Assembly: GCF_046156265.1 (NCBI RefSeq)
Contig: NZ_JAWDIR010000046.1
Location: forward strand, 124,001 to 188,000
DNA: 64,000 bases
Reading direction: 5' to 3'
Source of the DNA: CAMDHY01 sp046156265
GTDB taxonomy: Bacteria; Pseudomonadota; Alphaproteobacteria; Rhizobiales; Segnochrobactraceae
Every line of letters starts with the position of its first letter. Position 1 is the stretch's first letter. Positions 34,362 to 43,578 of the stretch are shown piece after piece. The notes under the pieces were generated by a model. That model was not told where the DNA came from. It did no database searches and saw nothing but the letters and a program-made list of their open reading frames with translations. The position numbers and the translations under genes were made by a program.

Positions 34362-35387
34362 ATGCACAGACGTGTCCTCATCTCCCTCGCCGTTGCCCTC
34401 GTGCTCGCTGCGTCCGGCGCGCCGGCTGTCGCCGACAACGGCAACGGCCTCGGCGCGAAGCTGAAGGCGCTGTGGGGCCGCGTTGCCGGCGATGGCCTGC
34501 CGGACGACATCGTCGTCACCAACGGGCGGATCGAGGCCGAGCAGGTGCTCGTCGCCGCCAAGTTCGCCGGCCGCGTGCTGGAGGTGCTCGTCGAGGAGGG
34601 CGACACCGTCGAGGCCGGCGCCGTCGTCGCCCGCATGGACACCGCCGAGCTCGACGCGCAGCTCACCGGCGCCGAGGCAGAGGTGCGCCGCACCGAGCAG
34701 GCGATCGCCGAGGCCGAGGCGCTGATCGCCCAGCGCGACAGCGAGAGCCTGCTCGCCGCCCAGGAGCACGAGCGCGCTGAACAGCTGCAGAAGCGCGGCC
34801 ACGGCACCATGCAGGAGCTCGACCGGCGGCTGAGCCAGCTCAATGCCGCCACCGCCGCCCACCGCGCCGCCCAGGCCCGCCTCGACGTGGCGCTCGCCGC
34901 CGCCGACACGGCGCGGGCCGACGTCGCCCGCATCCATTCGCTGCTGGACGACGCCGTCTTGAAGGCGCCACGCCGCGGCCGCGTCGAGTACAAGCTGGTG
35001 CAGTCCGGCGAGGTGGTCGGTGCCGGCGCGCCGGTGGCGACGCTGCTCGATCTCTCCGACGTCTACATGACGGTGTTCCTCGCCGCCCGCGCCGCCGGCC
35101 GGGTGGCGATCGGCGACGAGGCGCGCATCGTCCTCGACCCGGCGCCGGAATACGTCGTGCCGGCGATCGTCGCCTTCGTCGCCGGCCAGGCGCAGTTCAC
35201 ACCGAAGACGGTCGAGACGGCCGACGAGCGCGAGAAGCTGATGTTCCGCGTCAAGCTGCGCATCCCGCCGGCGCTGCTGCGCCAGTACGAGAGCCGCGTG
35301 AAGATCGGCGTGCGCGGCCTCGCCTATGTGCGCACCAGCCCGACGGCGGCGTGGCCGGAGGCGCTGGCGATCAAGCTGCCGCAATGA
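34362..35387 (+). CDS. HlyD-family periplasmic adaptor (membrane fusion protein)
   Basis: A 341-residue exported adaptor of the YbhG/EmrA type. The N-terminal signal or anchor is about 1-25. The biotinyl-lipoyl-like half RIEAEQVLVAAKFAGRVLEV is followed by a coiled-coil hairpin (about 95-190, rich in Ala/Glu/Gln) and the returning half KAPRRGRVEYKLVQSGEVVG. It should bridge the inner-membrane ABC exporter encoded downstream to an outer-membrane channel; no TolC gene lies in the cluster. The stop overlaps the ABC gene start by four bases (ATGA). Confidence 0.93.
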   Translation: MHRRVLISLAVALVLAASGAPAVADNGNGLGAKLKALWGRVAGDGLPDDIVVTNGRIEAEQVLVAAKFAGRVLEVLVEEGDTVEAGAVVARMDTAELDAQLTGAEAEVRRTEQAIAEAEALIAQRDSESLLAAQEHERAEQLQKRGHGTMQELDRRLSQLNAATAAHRAAQARLDVALAAADTARADVARIHSLLDDAVLKAPRRGRVEYKLVQSGEVVGAGAPVATLLDLSDVYMTVFLAARAAGRVAIGDEARIVLDPAPEYVVPAIVAFVAGQAQFTPKTVETADEREKLMFRVKLRIPPALLRQYESRVKIGVRGLAYVRTSPTAAWPEALAIKLPQ

Positions 35388-38131
35388 CGGCGCCCGCCGT
35401 CGCTCTTGAAAAGATGACTGTGCCCGCCGTCCTGCTCGACGGCGTCACCCACCGCTACGGCCGAACGATCGCCCTCGACGGCGTGACGCTGTCGGTACCC
35501 GCGGGTGTCACGGCAGGGCTCGTCGGTGCCGATGGCGTCGGCAAATCGACGCTGCTCGGCCTCGTCGCCGGCGTCACCCGCATCCAGACAGGCGGCGTCA
35601 CGGTGCTCGGCGCCGACATGGCGACCCGCGGCGCCCGGCGCGCCAACGCCGCCCGCATCGCCTACATGCCCCAGGGCCTCGGCCGCAACCTGACGCCCAC
35701 CTTGTCGATCGCCGAGAACCTCGAGTTCTTCGGCCGCCTGTTCGGTCTTCCACAGGCCGAGCGCCGGGCGCGGATGGACGAGCTCCTCGTCGCCACCGGC
35801 CTCGCCCCCTTCCGCGACCGGCCGGCGGGCAAGCTTTCGGGCGGCATGAAGCAGAAGCTCGGCATCTGTGCCGCCCTGCTGCACGATCCCGACCTCGTCG
35901 TGCTGGACGAGCCGACCACCGGCATCGACCCGCTGTCTCGCCGGCAGTTCTGGGAGCTGATCGACCGCATGCGGGCGCGCCGCCCGGCGATGACAGTGCT
36001 CGTCGCCACCGCCTACATGGAGGAGGCCGAACAGTTCGAGTGGCTCGCGGCGCTGGACGCCGGCCGGCTGCTTGCCAGCGGTTCGCCCGCCGACGTGCGC
36101 GCCGCCGCCGGCGATGCGGCCACGCTGGAGGAAGCCTTCGTCCGCCTGATGGCCGATGGTGGCGCCGCCGTTCCGCCGCCACCGCCGCCCCGGGCCGCGG
36201 TCGCGGCCGACGGCGTGCCGGCGATCGAGGCGGAGGGGCTGACGCGCCGCTTCGGCACGTTCACCGCCGTCGACCACGTTTCCTTCCGCATTCCGAAGGG
36301 CGAGATCTTCGGCTTCCTCGGCTCGAACGGCAGCGGCAAGAGCACGACGATGAAGATGCTCACCGGCCTGTTGCCGGCGAGCGAGGGTGAGGCGCGGCTG
36401 TTCGGCAAGCCGCTCGACGCCGGCGACCTCGAGACCCGCCGGCGCGTCGGCTACATGTCGCAGGCCTTCTCGCTCTATGGCGAGCTGACGGTGCGCCAGA
36501 ACCTCGTGCTGCACGCCGAGCTGTTCGGCCTGCCGCGCGCCGAGCGCGGCCCCCGGGTCGCCGAGATGCTCGCCCGCTACGACCTCGAGGACTATGCCGA
36601 CCAGCGCCCGGACGGCCTGCCGCTCGGCATCCGCCAGCGCCTGCAGCTCGCCGTCGCCGTGCTGCACCGGCCCGAGATCCTCATCCTCGACGAGCCGACC
36701 TCGGGCGTCGACCCGGTCGCTCGCGACGGCTTCTGGCGCAATCTGGTGGCGCTGTCGCGCGACGACGGGGTGACGATCTTCGTCTCCACCCACTTCATGA
36801 ACGAGGCGGAGCGCTGCGACCGCATCTCGCTGATGCACGAGGGCCGCGTGCTCGCCGTCGGCACGCCGGCGGCGCTGAAGGCCGAGCGCGGCATGGCGAG
36901 CCTCGAGGACGTCTTCATCGCCGTGCTGGAGGAGGCCGGCATGGGGCGCGGCGAGGGAGCGGTGCTGGCGCCGGCGGTCGAGGCCGCACCGGCCCGCTTG
37001 CGCCGCTTCGATTTCCGCCGCCTGTGGGCCTACGCCGTGCGCGAGGCGCTGGAGGTGGCGCGCGACCCGGCGCGGCTCGTCTTCGCCTTCCTCGGGCCGA
37101 TGCTCCTGATGCTCGCCTTCGGCTATGGCATCTCCTTCGACGTCGAGAAGCTGTCCTTCGCCGCCCTCGACCAGGACCGCACCACCCAGAGCCGGCAGTT
37201 GCTCGAGGGCTTCCAGGGCTCGCGCTACTTCGAGGAGCACACGCCGATCCTGACGCCCGACGAGATGCAGGCGCGGTTGAAGAGCGGCGAACTGACGGTC
37301 GCGATCGAGATCCCGTCCGGCTTCGGCCGCGACCTCGCCCGCGACCGCACGCCGTCGATCGGCGTCTTCATCGACGGCGCCATGCCGTTCCGCGCCGAGA
37401 CGGCGCGCGGCTACGTCGTCGGCCTCGCCCAAGATTACTGGAGCGACGCCCATCGCCGCGAAACCGGCACCGGCGCCGCCTCAGCCCCCGTCGAGCTCGT
37501 CACGCGCTTTCGCTACAATCAGGCCTTCGTCAGCGCCAACGCCATCGTGCCGGGCGTCATCATGATGCTGCTGGTGCTGATCCCGGCGATCATGACCGCG
37601 CTCGGCGTCGTCAAGGAGAAGGAGACCGGCTCGATCGCCAACTTCCGGGCGACGCCGGTGACGCGGTTCGAGTTCCTGCTCGGCAAGCAGCTTCCCTATC
37701 TCGCCATCGCCTTCGCCGGCTTCCTCGTGCTCTATGCCGAGGCGCGGCTCGTCTTCGCTGTGCCGTTCACCGGCTCGTTTCTGGCCCTCGCCGTCGGGAC
37801 GGCGGCCTATGTCTTCGCTACCACCGGCTTCGGCCTGTTGGTCTCGAGCTTCGTGAAGAGCCAGGTGGCGGCGATCTTTGCGACCGCCATTCTCGCGATC
37901 ATCCCGGCGGTGAACTTCTCCGGCCTTTTGGTGCCGGTGTCCTCGCTCACCGGCGGCGCCCGCATGGTCGGGCTCGGCTTCCCGTCCGCCTGGTATCAGC
38001 CCGTCACCGTCGGCACCTTCGCCAAGGGCCTCGGCTTCGAGACGCTGTGGCCGAACATCGGCGTGCTCGCGCTGTTCGGCGTCGGCTTCCTCGCGGCCTC
38101 CGCGCTCGCGCTCCGCAAGCGCGCGAAGTGA
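35384..38131 (+). CDS. Fused double ABC-ATPase/permease (RbbA-like exporter subunit)
   Basis: A 915-residue protein with three parts. ABC domain 1 (about 8-230) has Walker A GADGVGKST, signature LSGGMKQK and Walker B VVLDEPTTGID. ABC domain 2 (about 280-510) has Walker A GSNGSGKST and Walker B ILILDEPTSGVD, but a degenerate signature PLGIRQRL. The ABC-2 type permease (about 555-915) has six predicted membrane segments and a large periplasmic loop. This order is that of RbbA/YhiH proteins, which pair with an HlyD adaptor and a second ABC-2 permease as here. It probably exports a drug or lipid-like molecule. The direct overlap with the adaptor gene indicates coupled translation. Confidence 0.93.
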   Translation: MTAPAVALEKMTVPAVLLDGVTHRYGRTIALDGVTLSVPAGVTAGLVGADGVGKSTLLGLVAGVTRIQTGGVTVLGADMATRGARRANAARIAYMPQGLGRNLTPTLSIAENLEFFGRLFGLPQAERRARMDELLVATGLAPFRDRPAGKLSGGMKQKLGICAALLHDPDLVVLDEPTTGIDPLSRRQFWELIDRMRARRPAMTVLVATAYMEEAEQFEWLAALDAGRLLASGSPADVRAAAGDAATLEEAFVRLMADGGAAVPPPPPPRAAVAADGVPAIEAEGLTRRFGTFTAVDHVSFRIPKGEIFGFLGSNGSGKSTTMKMLTGLLPASEGEARLFGKPLDAGDLETRRRVGYMSQAFSLYGELTVRQNLVLHAELFGLPRAERGPRVAEMLARYDLEDYADQRPDGLPLGIRQRLQLAVAVLHRPEILILDEPTSGVDPVARDGFWRNLVALSRDDGVTIFVSTHFMNEAERCDRISLMHEGRVLAVGTPAALKAERGMASLEDVFIAVLEEAGMGRGEGAVLAPAVEAAPARLRRFDFRRLWAYAVREALEVARDPARLVFAFLGPMLLMLAFGYGISFDVEKLSFAALDQDRTTQSRQLLEGFQGSRYFEEHTPILTPDEMQARLKSGELTVAIEIPSGFGRDLARDRTPSIGVFIDGAMPFRAETARGYVVGLAQDYWSDAHRRETGTGAASAPVELVTRFRYNQAFVSANAIVPGVIMMLLVLIPAIMTALGVVKEKETGSIANFRATPVTRFEFLLGKQLPYLAIAFAGFLVLYAEARLVFAVPFTGSFLALAVGTAAYVFATTGFGLLVSSFVKSQVAAIFATAILAIIPAVNFSGLLVPVSSLTGGARMVGLGFPSAWYQPVTVGTFAKGLGFETLWPNIGVLALFGVGFLAASALALRKRAK

Positions 38132-38144
38132 GGAGCGACCTGCC

Positions 38145-39266
38145 ATGATCGCCCGCCTCGCCCGCATCGTCCGTCTCGGCGTCAAGGAGCTCTACAGCCT
38201 GCGCGCCGACCCGGTGATGTTGTTCCTGATCGTCTACACCTTCACCTTCGCCATCTACACGGTCGCCTCCGGTGCCCGTTTCGAGGTCGAGAACGCCGCC
38301 GTCGCCATCGTCGACGAGGACGGCTCGCGGCTGTCGGCCCGCCTGAAGGACGCGCTGCTCGAGCCGTTCTTCCAGACGCCGACGATGGTCTCCGTGCGCG
38401 AGGTCGATGCGGCGCTCGACGCCGGCCGCTTCGGCTTCGTCGTGCAGATCCCGCCGAAGTTCGAGGAGGACATCGTCGGCGGCCGCTCCCCCGCCGTCGG
38501 CATCGAGGTGGACGCCACCGCGATGTCCCAGGCCGGCAACGGCGCCCGCTACCTGCAGGAGATCGTGCAGCGCGAGGTGCTGGCGATGTTCCCGGCCGCC
38601 GCCACTGACGCACCGGTGGAGGTGGTGGTGCGGGTCGCCTTCAACCCCAACCTCAAGTCCGGCTGGTTCATGGCGGTGATGCAGGTGATCAACAACGTCA
38701 CCATGCTCTCGGTCATCCTCACGGGCGCCGCCCTCATCCGCGAGCGCGAGCATGGCACCATCGAGCACCTGCTCGTCATGCCGGTGACGCCGATCGAGAT
38801 CATGCTCGCCAAGATCTGGGCGAACGGGTTCGTCATCGTCGTGGCGGCGACGCTGTCCCTGATCTTCGTCGTCGAGGGGTTGCTCGGCGTGCCGATCGCC
38901 GGCTCGATCCCGCTCTTCGTGCTGGCGACCGTCATCTACCTGTTCTCGGTGACGGCGCTTGGCATCCTGGTCGCCACCATCGCCGGCTCGATGGCCCAGT
39001 TCGGCCTCGTCGTCATGCCGGTGCTGATCGTCATGAACCTTCTGTCCGGCTCCTCGACGCCGCTCGAGAGCATGCCGGACTGGCTGCAGACGGCGATGCA
39101 GGCTTCGCCCTCGACGCATTTCGTCAAGCTCTCGCAGGCCGTCCTCTACCGCGGCGCCGGGCTCGACATCGTCTGGCCGCAGATGGCGGCGCTCCTCGTC
39201 ATCGGCCTCGCCTTCCTGGCGCTCGCTGGGATGCGCTTCCGCGCCGCGCTTCTGAAGGCGCAGTAG
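38145..39266 (+). CDS. ABC-2 type permease (YhhJ-like)
   Basis: A 373-residue membrane protein. An N-terminal TM (about 25-45) is followed by a large periplasmic domain (VAIVDEDGSRLSARLKDALL) and five C-terminal segments. The REREHGTIEHLLVMPVTP motif is typical of this permease group. It is the third gene of the HlyD, RbbA-like, YhhJ-like export operon (13-base gap) and likely dimerises with the permease part of the fused ATPase protein. Confidence 0.92.
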   Translation: MIARLARIVRLGVKELYSLRADPVMLFLIVYTFTFAIYTVASGARFEVENAAVAIVDEDGSRLSARLKDALLEPFFQTPTMVSVREVDAALDAGRFGFVVQIPPKFEEDIVGGRSPAVGIEVDATAMSQAGNGARYLQEIVQREVLAMFPAAATDAPVEVVVRVAFNPNLKSGWFMAVMQVINNVTMLSVILTGAALIREREHGTIEHLLVMPVTPIEIMLAKIWANGFVIVVAATLSLIFVVEGLLGVPIAGSIPLFVLATVIYLFSVTALGILVATIAGSMAQFGLVVMPVLIVMNLLSGSSTPLESMPDWLQTAMQASPSTHFVKLSQAVLYRGAGLDIVWPQMAALLVIGLAFLALAGMRFRAALLKAQ

Positions 39267-39425
39267 GGGAGAGCGCCAGCCGCGCCCCTCCGCAATTGTC
39301 CCTACGCAATCAACCGCAGTGGGACATGACACCCTGCGCCCGCATCGTCGCGCCGCAGCATCCGAGCGAGCTTGTGAGCCCGGCACTCGCGGGGCGTCCG
39401 GCACGCAGCAGAACGAGGACTGGTC

Positions 39426-40502
39426 ATGGCGAAGATGATGAAAGCCGCGATTTTCGTCGAGGCGAACCGCATCGTGCTCGACGACAAGCCGATCCCCGAG
39501 GTCGGGCCGCTCGACGCGCTGATCCGCATCACCACCACGACGATCTGCGGCACTGACGTCCATATCCTCAAAGGCGAGTACCCCGTCGCCCGCGGCCTCA
39601 CCATCGGCCACGAGCCGGTCGGCATCATCGAGAAGCTCGGCTCCGCCGTCTCCGGCTACAGCGAAGGCCAGCGCGTCATCGCCGGCGCCATCACTCCGAG
39701 CGGTTACAGCAACGCCTGCCTGTGCGGCTGCCACTCGCAGGACGGTGCCGGCACGAAGCACGGCTTCAAGCCGATGGGCGGCTGGCGCTTCGGCAACACC
39801 ATCGACGGCTCGCAGGCCGAATACCTGCTGGTGCCCGACGCGATGGCGAACCTGTCGCCGGTGCCGGACGGGCTCACCGACGAGCAGGTGCTGATGTGCC
39901 CGGACATCCTCTCAACCGGCTTCTCCGGGGCTGAAAGCGGCAAGGTGCGCATCGGCGACACGGTGGCGATCTTCGCCCAGGGGCCGATCGGGCTCTGCGC
40001 CACCGCCGGCGCACGGCTGATGGGGGCGACCACCATCATCGCCGTCGACACCGTGCCGGAGCGCCTCGCCATCGCCCGCCGGATGGGCGCCGACCACGTG
40101 GTCGACTTCGGCGCCACCGACCCGGTCGAGGAGATCATGCGCCTCACCGACGGGCGTGGCGTCGACGTCTCGATCGAGGCGCTCGGCCGGCAGTCGACGT
40201 TCGAGGCGGCGCTGAAGGTGCTCCGGCCGGGCGGCACGCTGTCCTCCCTCGGCGTCTATTCGGGCGACCTCCACATCCCGCTCGGCGCCTTCTGCGCCGG
40301 CCTCGGCGACCACACCATCGTCACGACGCTCTGCCCCGGCGGCAAGGAGCGGATGCGGCGGCTGATGGACGTCGTCGCCTCCGGCCGCGTCGACACCCGA
40401 CCCCTGGTGACGCACCGCTACTCGCTGGATGCCATCGAGGAGGCCTATGCGCTGTTCGCCAACCAGCGCGACGGCGTGCTGAAGGTGGCGATCACGCCCT
40501 GA
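39426..40502 (+). CDS. Zinc-dependent medium-chain alcohol dehydrogenase
   Basis: A 358-residue MDR enzyme. The catalytic zinc ligands are Cys41 in TICGTDVHI and His62-Glu63 in IGHEPVG, with CPD of MCPDILSTGF as the likely fourth-ligand region. The NAD(P) loop reads GPIGLCATAGARLMGA. The usual four-cysteine structural zinc lobe is incomplete (only LCGCHSQDG), as in the secondary-alcohol dehydrogenase group from clostridia and Thermoanaerobacter. It probably reduces or oxidises a secondary or short-chain alcohol. The stop is nine bases from the end of the convergent P-type ATPase gene. Confidence 0.92.
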   Translation: MAKMMKAAIFVEANRIVLDDKPIPEVGPLDALIRITTTTICGTDVHILKGEYPVARGLTIGHEPVGIIEKLGSAVSGYSEGQRVIAGAITPSGYSNACLCGCHSQDGAGTKHGFKPMGGWRFGNTIDGSQAEYLLVPDAMANLSPVPDGLTDEQVLMCPDILSTGFSGAESGKVRIGDTVAIFAQGPIGLCATAGARLMGATTIIAVDTVPERLAIARRMGADHVVDFGATDPVEEIMRLTDGRGVDVSIEALGRQSTFEAALKVLRPGGTLSSLGVYSGDLHIPLGAFCAGLGDHTIVTTLCPGGKERMRRLMDVVASGRVDTRPLVTHRYSLDAIEEAYALFANQRDGVLKVAITP

Positions 40503-40511
40503 GGCGCGCCC

Positions 40512-42350
40512 TCAGCGCAGGGCGCGCAGGGCGTTCAGGATGACGGCGACGTCGATCGCCTCCTGCAACAGCGCGCCCTGCAGCGGCGGCAGGTAGCCCG
40601 CCGCTGCGGCCAGCATGCCGGCGACCGACAGGGCGATGCCGGCGACGACGCTCTGCAGCGCGATCTGGCGCGCGCGCTTCGCGATGGCGATGCCGTCGGC
40701 GAGCCCGTCGAGGCTGTCCGACAACAGCACCGCATCCGCCGCCTCGGCCGAGGCGGCGGCGCCGCGCACGCCCATGGCGATGCCGACATCGGCCGCCACC
40801 AGCGCCGGCGCGTCGTTGACGCCGTCGCCGACCATCAAAACGGGACCGCTGGCGCGGGCCGCCGCGATCACCGCGATCTTGCCCTCCGGCGTCAGGCCGG
40901 CGTGGATCTCGTCGAAGCCGAGCCCGCCCGCCACCGCCTCGGCGATGTCGGCGCGGTCGCCGGTGGCGAGCACGATGCGGCGCATGCCGAGACCGCGCAG
41001 CCGCGCGAGTAGCGCCTCGGTGCCGTCGCGGATTCCGTCGGCCAGCAGGATGCGGCCGGCGAGCCGCCCGTCCACCGCCACCGAGACGACGACGCCGACG
41101 CCCGCCGGCAGCGGTCGCATCGGTGCCGTCTGCCCGTCCGCCAGCGCCGACAGAACATAGGCGCGGCCGCCGACGCGCACCCGTCGGCCTTCGACGATGC
41201 CGTCGACGCCCTCGCCGGGCGCCTCCGTCGCTGCTTCGGGCGTGGCGAGCGCAAGACCGCGCTCGGTGGCGGCGGCGATCAGGGCCCGCGCCACGACGTG
41301 CGGCGAGGCCTGGTCGAGGGAGGCGGCGAGCCGCAGCACCTCGTCGGGGTCGAAGCCCTCGAAGACCTCGATGTCGGCGAGCCGCGCCTCGCCGTGGGTC
41401 AGCGTGCCGGTCTTGTCGAGGACGATGACGCGGACGCGGGCGAGCGCCTCGAGCGCGCCGCCGCCCTTGACCAGCACGCCGCGGCCGGCGGCGCGCGACA
41501 GGCCGGCGACGATCGCCACCGGCACGGCCAGGATGAGCGGGCAGGGGGTCGCCACCACCAGCACGGCCACCGCTCGCACCGGGTCGCCGGAGATCGCCCA
41601 GGCGGCGACCGCCAGGATCACCGTTGCGGCGAGGAAGCCGAGGGCGAAGCGGTCGGCGAGGCGCGCCATCGGGGCGCGGCCCTCGATGGCGTCGCGCACC
41701 AGCCGGACGATGCCGGCATAGGTGCTCTCGGACGCCGGCCGCGTGGCGAGCAGCGTGAAGACGTCGCCGACATTGGTGGTGCCGCTCATCACCGGGGCGC
41801 CGTCGGCGACGTGGCGCGGCAGCGATTCCCCCGTCACCGCCGCGGTGTCGATCAGGGCCCGGCCGCCGGCGATGGTGCCGTCGACAGGCAGCACGTCGCC
41901 GCGGCGGATCATCAGGCGGTCGCCGGGGCGGATGACCTCGATGTCGACGGTCTCGAGTTCGGCGCCGCGGTGGCGCACGGCGGTGCGCGGGGCGCGGGCG
42001 AGGAGCGCCGTCATCTCCCGCTTGGCGCGGCCGTCGGCGTAGCTCTCGAGCGCCTGGCCGCCGGCATACATCAGCGCCACCACGGCGGCGGCGAGGTTCT
42101 CGCCGACGGCGAGCGCACCTGCCATCGCCAGCGCCGCGACGATGTCGAGGCCGAACTGGCCCCGCCGCAGGCTGGCGATGATCGAGACGACGAGGGTGGC
42201 GAGAACGGCGGCGGTGCCCGCCCTGTAGGCGAATGTCGCGAGCTCGGGCCTTCCAAGCGCCGAAAGCACCAGCCCCGCCGCCAGCGCCACGGCGATCGCC
42301 ACGACGAGGAGGCCCTGGCCCGAGCGGAGGAAGGCGATGGCGCCGGACAC
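40512..42350 (-). CDS. Heavy-metal translocating P-type ATPase, TPC type
   Basis: A 612-residue P1B ATPase. It has an actuator TGES (173-176), a membrane metal site T268-P269-C270 in place of CPC, the phosphorylated Asp312 in DKTGT and the GDGVNDAPA hinge. No N-terminal metal-binding domain precedes the first membrane segment. The nucleotide-domain HP motif appears as SPHVVA, reversed relative to most relatives. TPC-type pumps are reported for nickel, cobalt or iron, but specificity cannot be read from this motif alone. It would export a metal from the cytosol. The gene is divergent from the quinone-oxidoreductase-like gene. Confidence 0.93.
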   Translation of the reverse strand: MSGAIAFLRSGQGLLVVAIAVALAAGLVLSALGRPELATFAYRAGTAAVLATLVVSIIASLRRGQFGLDIVAALAMAGALAVGENLAAAVVALMYAGGQALESYADGRAKREMTALLARAPRTAVRHRGAELETVDIEVIRPGDRLMIRRGDVLPVDGTIAGGRALIDTAAVTGESLPRHVADGAPVMSGTTNVGDVFTLLATRPASESTYAGIVRLVRDAIEGRAPMARLADRFALGFLAATVILAVAAWAISGDPVRAVAVLVVATPCPLILAVPVAIVAGLSRAAGRGVLVKGGGALEALARVRVIVLDKTGTLTHGEARLADIEVFEGFDPDEVLRLAASLDQASPHVVARALIAAATERGLALATPEAATEAPGEGVDGIVEGRRVRVGGRAYVLSALADGQTAPMRPLPAGVGVVVSVAVDGRLAGRILLADGIRDGTEALLARLRGLGMRRIVLATGDRADIAEAVAGGLGFDEIHAGLTPEGKIAVIAAARASGPVLMVGDGVNDAPALVAADVGIAMGVRGAAASAEAADAVLLSDSLDGLADGIAIAKRARQIALQSVVAGIALSVAGMLAAAAGYLPPLQGALLQEAIDVAVILNALRALR

Positions 42351-42501
42351 GGGGATGGGGCACTCCTGTCGGCGGCGGCGCCCGCGGCGCCGTCCCGGTC
42401 CGCTGCGCCAACCCGCAGGCGGCCCTTAGTTTAGAATTACTACAGCAAATGCGCCGGCCGGCATAGGGGCGCGGCGCCGTCCATCGCACCAGGAGAGCCG
42501 C

Positions 42502-43515
42502 ATGAAGGCCGTTGGTTTCCACCGCCCGCTGCCGATCGACGATGCGCAGGCGCTCGTCGATCTCGACTTGCCGACGCCCGAGATCGGTCCGCACGACCTT
42601 TTGGTGCGCGTCGAAGCGATCGCCCTCAACCCGGTCGACGTGAAGCAGCGTTTGCGCACCACCCCGCCGGCCGGCACGGCGCGCGTGCTCGGCTTCGACG
42701 CCGCCGGCACCGTCGAGGCCGTCGGGCCTGAGGTGACGCGCTTCAAGGTCGGCGATGACGTGTTCTACGCCGGCGCGCTGCAGCGGCCGGGCTCGAATGC
42801 CGAACTGCAGGCGGTCGACGAGCGCATCGTGGGCCTCAAGCCGAAGAGCCTGTCGTTCGCCGACGCGGCGGCGCTGCCGCTCACCTCGCTGACCGCCTGG
42901 GAACTGCTGTTCGACCGCCTCGGCCTGCCCTATGGCGACAAGCGCGGCGGCGACGCGCTGCTGATCGTCGGCGGCGCCGGCGGCGTCGGCTCGATCCTGA
43001 CGCAGATCGCCCGCCGGCTCACCGGCCTCACCGTGATCGCCACAGCCTCGCGGCCGGAGACGGTCGACTGGTGCCGCAAGATGGGCGCCCACCACGTCAT
43101 CGACCACCGCACGCCGCTGAACGAGGGCCTCGCCGCCATCGGCCTGCCGCAGGTGCGCTACGTCGCCGGCCTCACCGCCACCGACCGGCACCTGCCGGCG
43201 ATCCTGGAGTCCCTCGCTCCGCAGGGCGCCTTCGCGCTGATCGACGATCCGGAAAAGCTCGACATCCTGCCCTTCAAGCGCAAGAGCCTGTCGGTGCACT
43301 GGGAGCTGATGTTCACCCGCTCGCTCTACGAGACGTCCGACATGGCCGAGCAGAACGCCATCCTCGAGGAGGTCTCGGCGCTGGTCGATGCGGGCGTCTT
43401 GCGCACCACCGCCAACGCCCACTTCGGCACCATCAACGCCGAGAACCTCCGCCGCGCCCACGCCGCGGTCGAGGCCGGCACCAGCATCGGCAAGATCGTC
43501 CTGTCGGGCTTCTGA
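42502..43515 (+). CDS. Zinc-independent MDR oxidoreductase (quinone oxidoreductase-like)
   Basis: A 337-residue member of the ZADH/YhfP-type branch. KAVGFHRPLPIDDAQALVDL opens it and the nucleotide loop is GGAGGVGSILTQIA. FDAAGTVEAVGPEV lacks the GHE zinc ligand of true alcohol dehydrogenases, so it should not hold catalytic zinc. The LKPKSLSFADAAALPLTSLTAW stretch is typical. It probably reduces a quinone or enone with NADPH. It is divergent from the metal-pump gene, with an AT-richer patch (tagaattactac, about 42430) in the shared gap. Confidence 0.9.
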   Translation: MKAVGFHRPLPIDDAQALVDLDLPTPEIGPHDLLVRVEAIALNPVDVKQRLRTTPPAGTARVLGFDAAGTVEAVGPEVTRFKVGDDVFYAGALQRPGSNAELQAVDERIVGLKPKSLSFADAAALPLTSLTAWELLFDRLGLPYGDKRGGDALLIVGGAGGVGSILTQIARRLTGLTVIATASRPETVDWCRKMGAHHVIDHRTPLNEGLAAIGLPQVRYVAGLTATDRHLPAILESLAPQGAFALIDDPEKLDILPFKRKSLSVHWELMFTRSLYETSDMAEQNAILEEVSALVDAGVLRTTANAHFGTINAENLRRAHAAVEAGTSIGKIVLSGF

Positions 43516-43578
43516 GCCCCATCGGCCGGCGCTGCGGCCTGTGCTGCGCCGCCGTCGCCCGACGCCGCGGATGACGCC

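Noticed and set aside
35324..37453. A 709-codon minus-strand frame opposite the RbbA-like gene
   Set aside because: Same GC-driven shadow effect: low-complexity composition and no start signal, lying fully antisense to a gene with intact Walker motifs.
40492..43461. A 989-codon open frame on the minus strand over the P-type ATPase gene and the neighbouring oxidoreductase gene
   Set aside because: It is a shadow frame caused by high third-position GC. The translation is Arg/Ala/Gly/His-rich without domains, while the ATPase and oxidoreductase frames carry all expected motifs.
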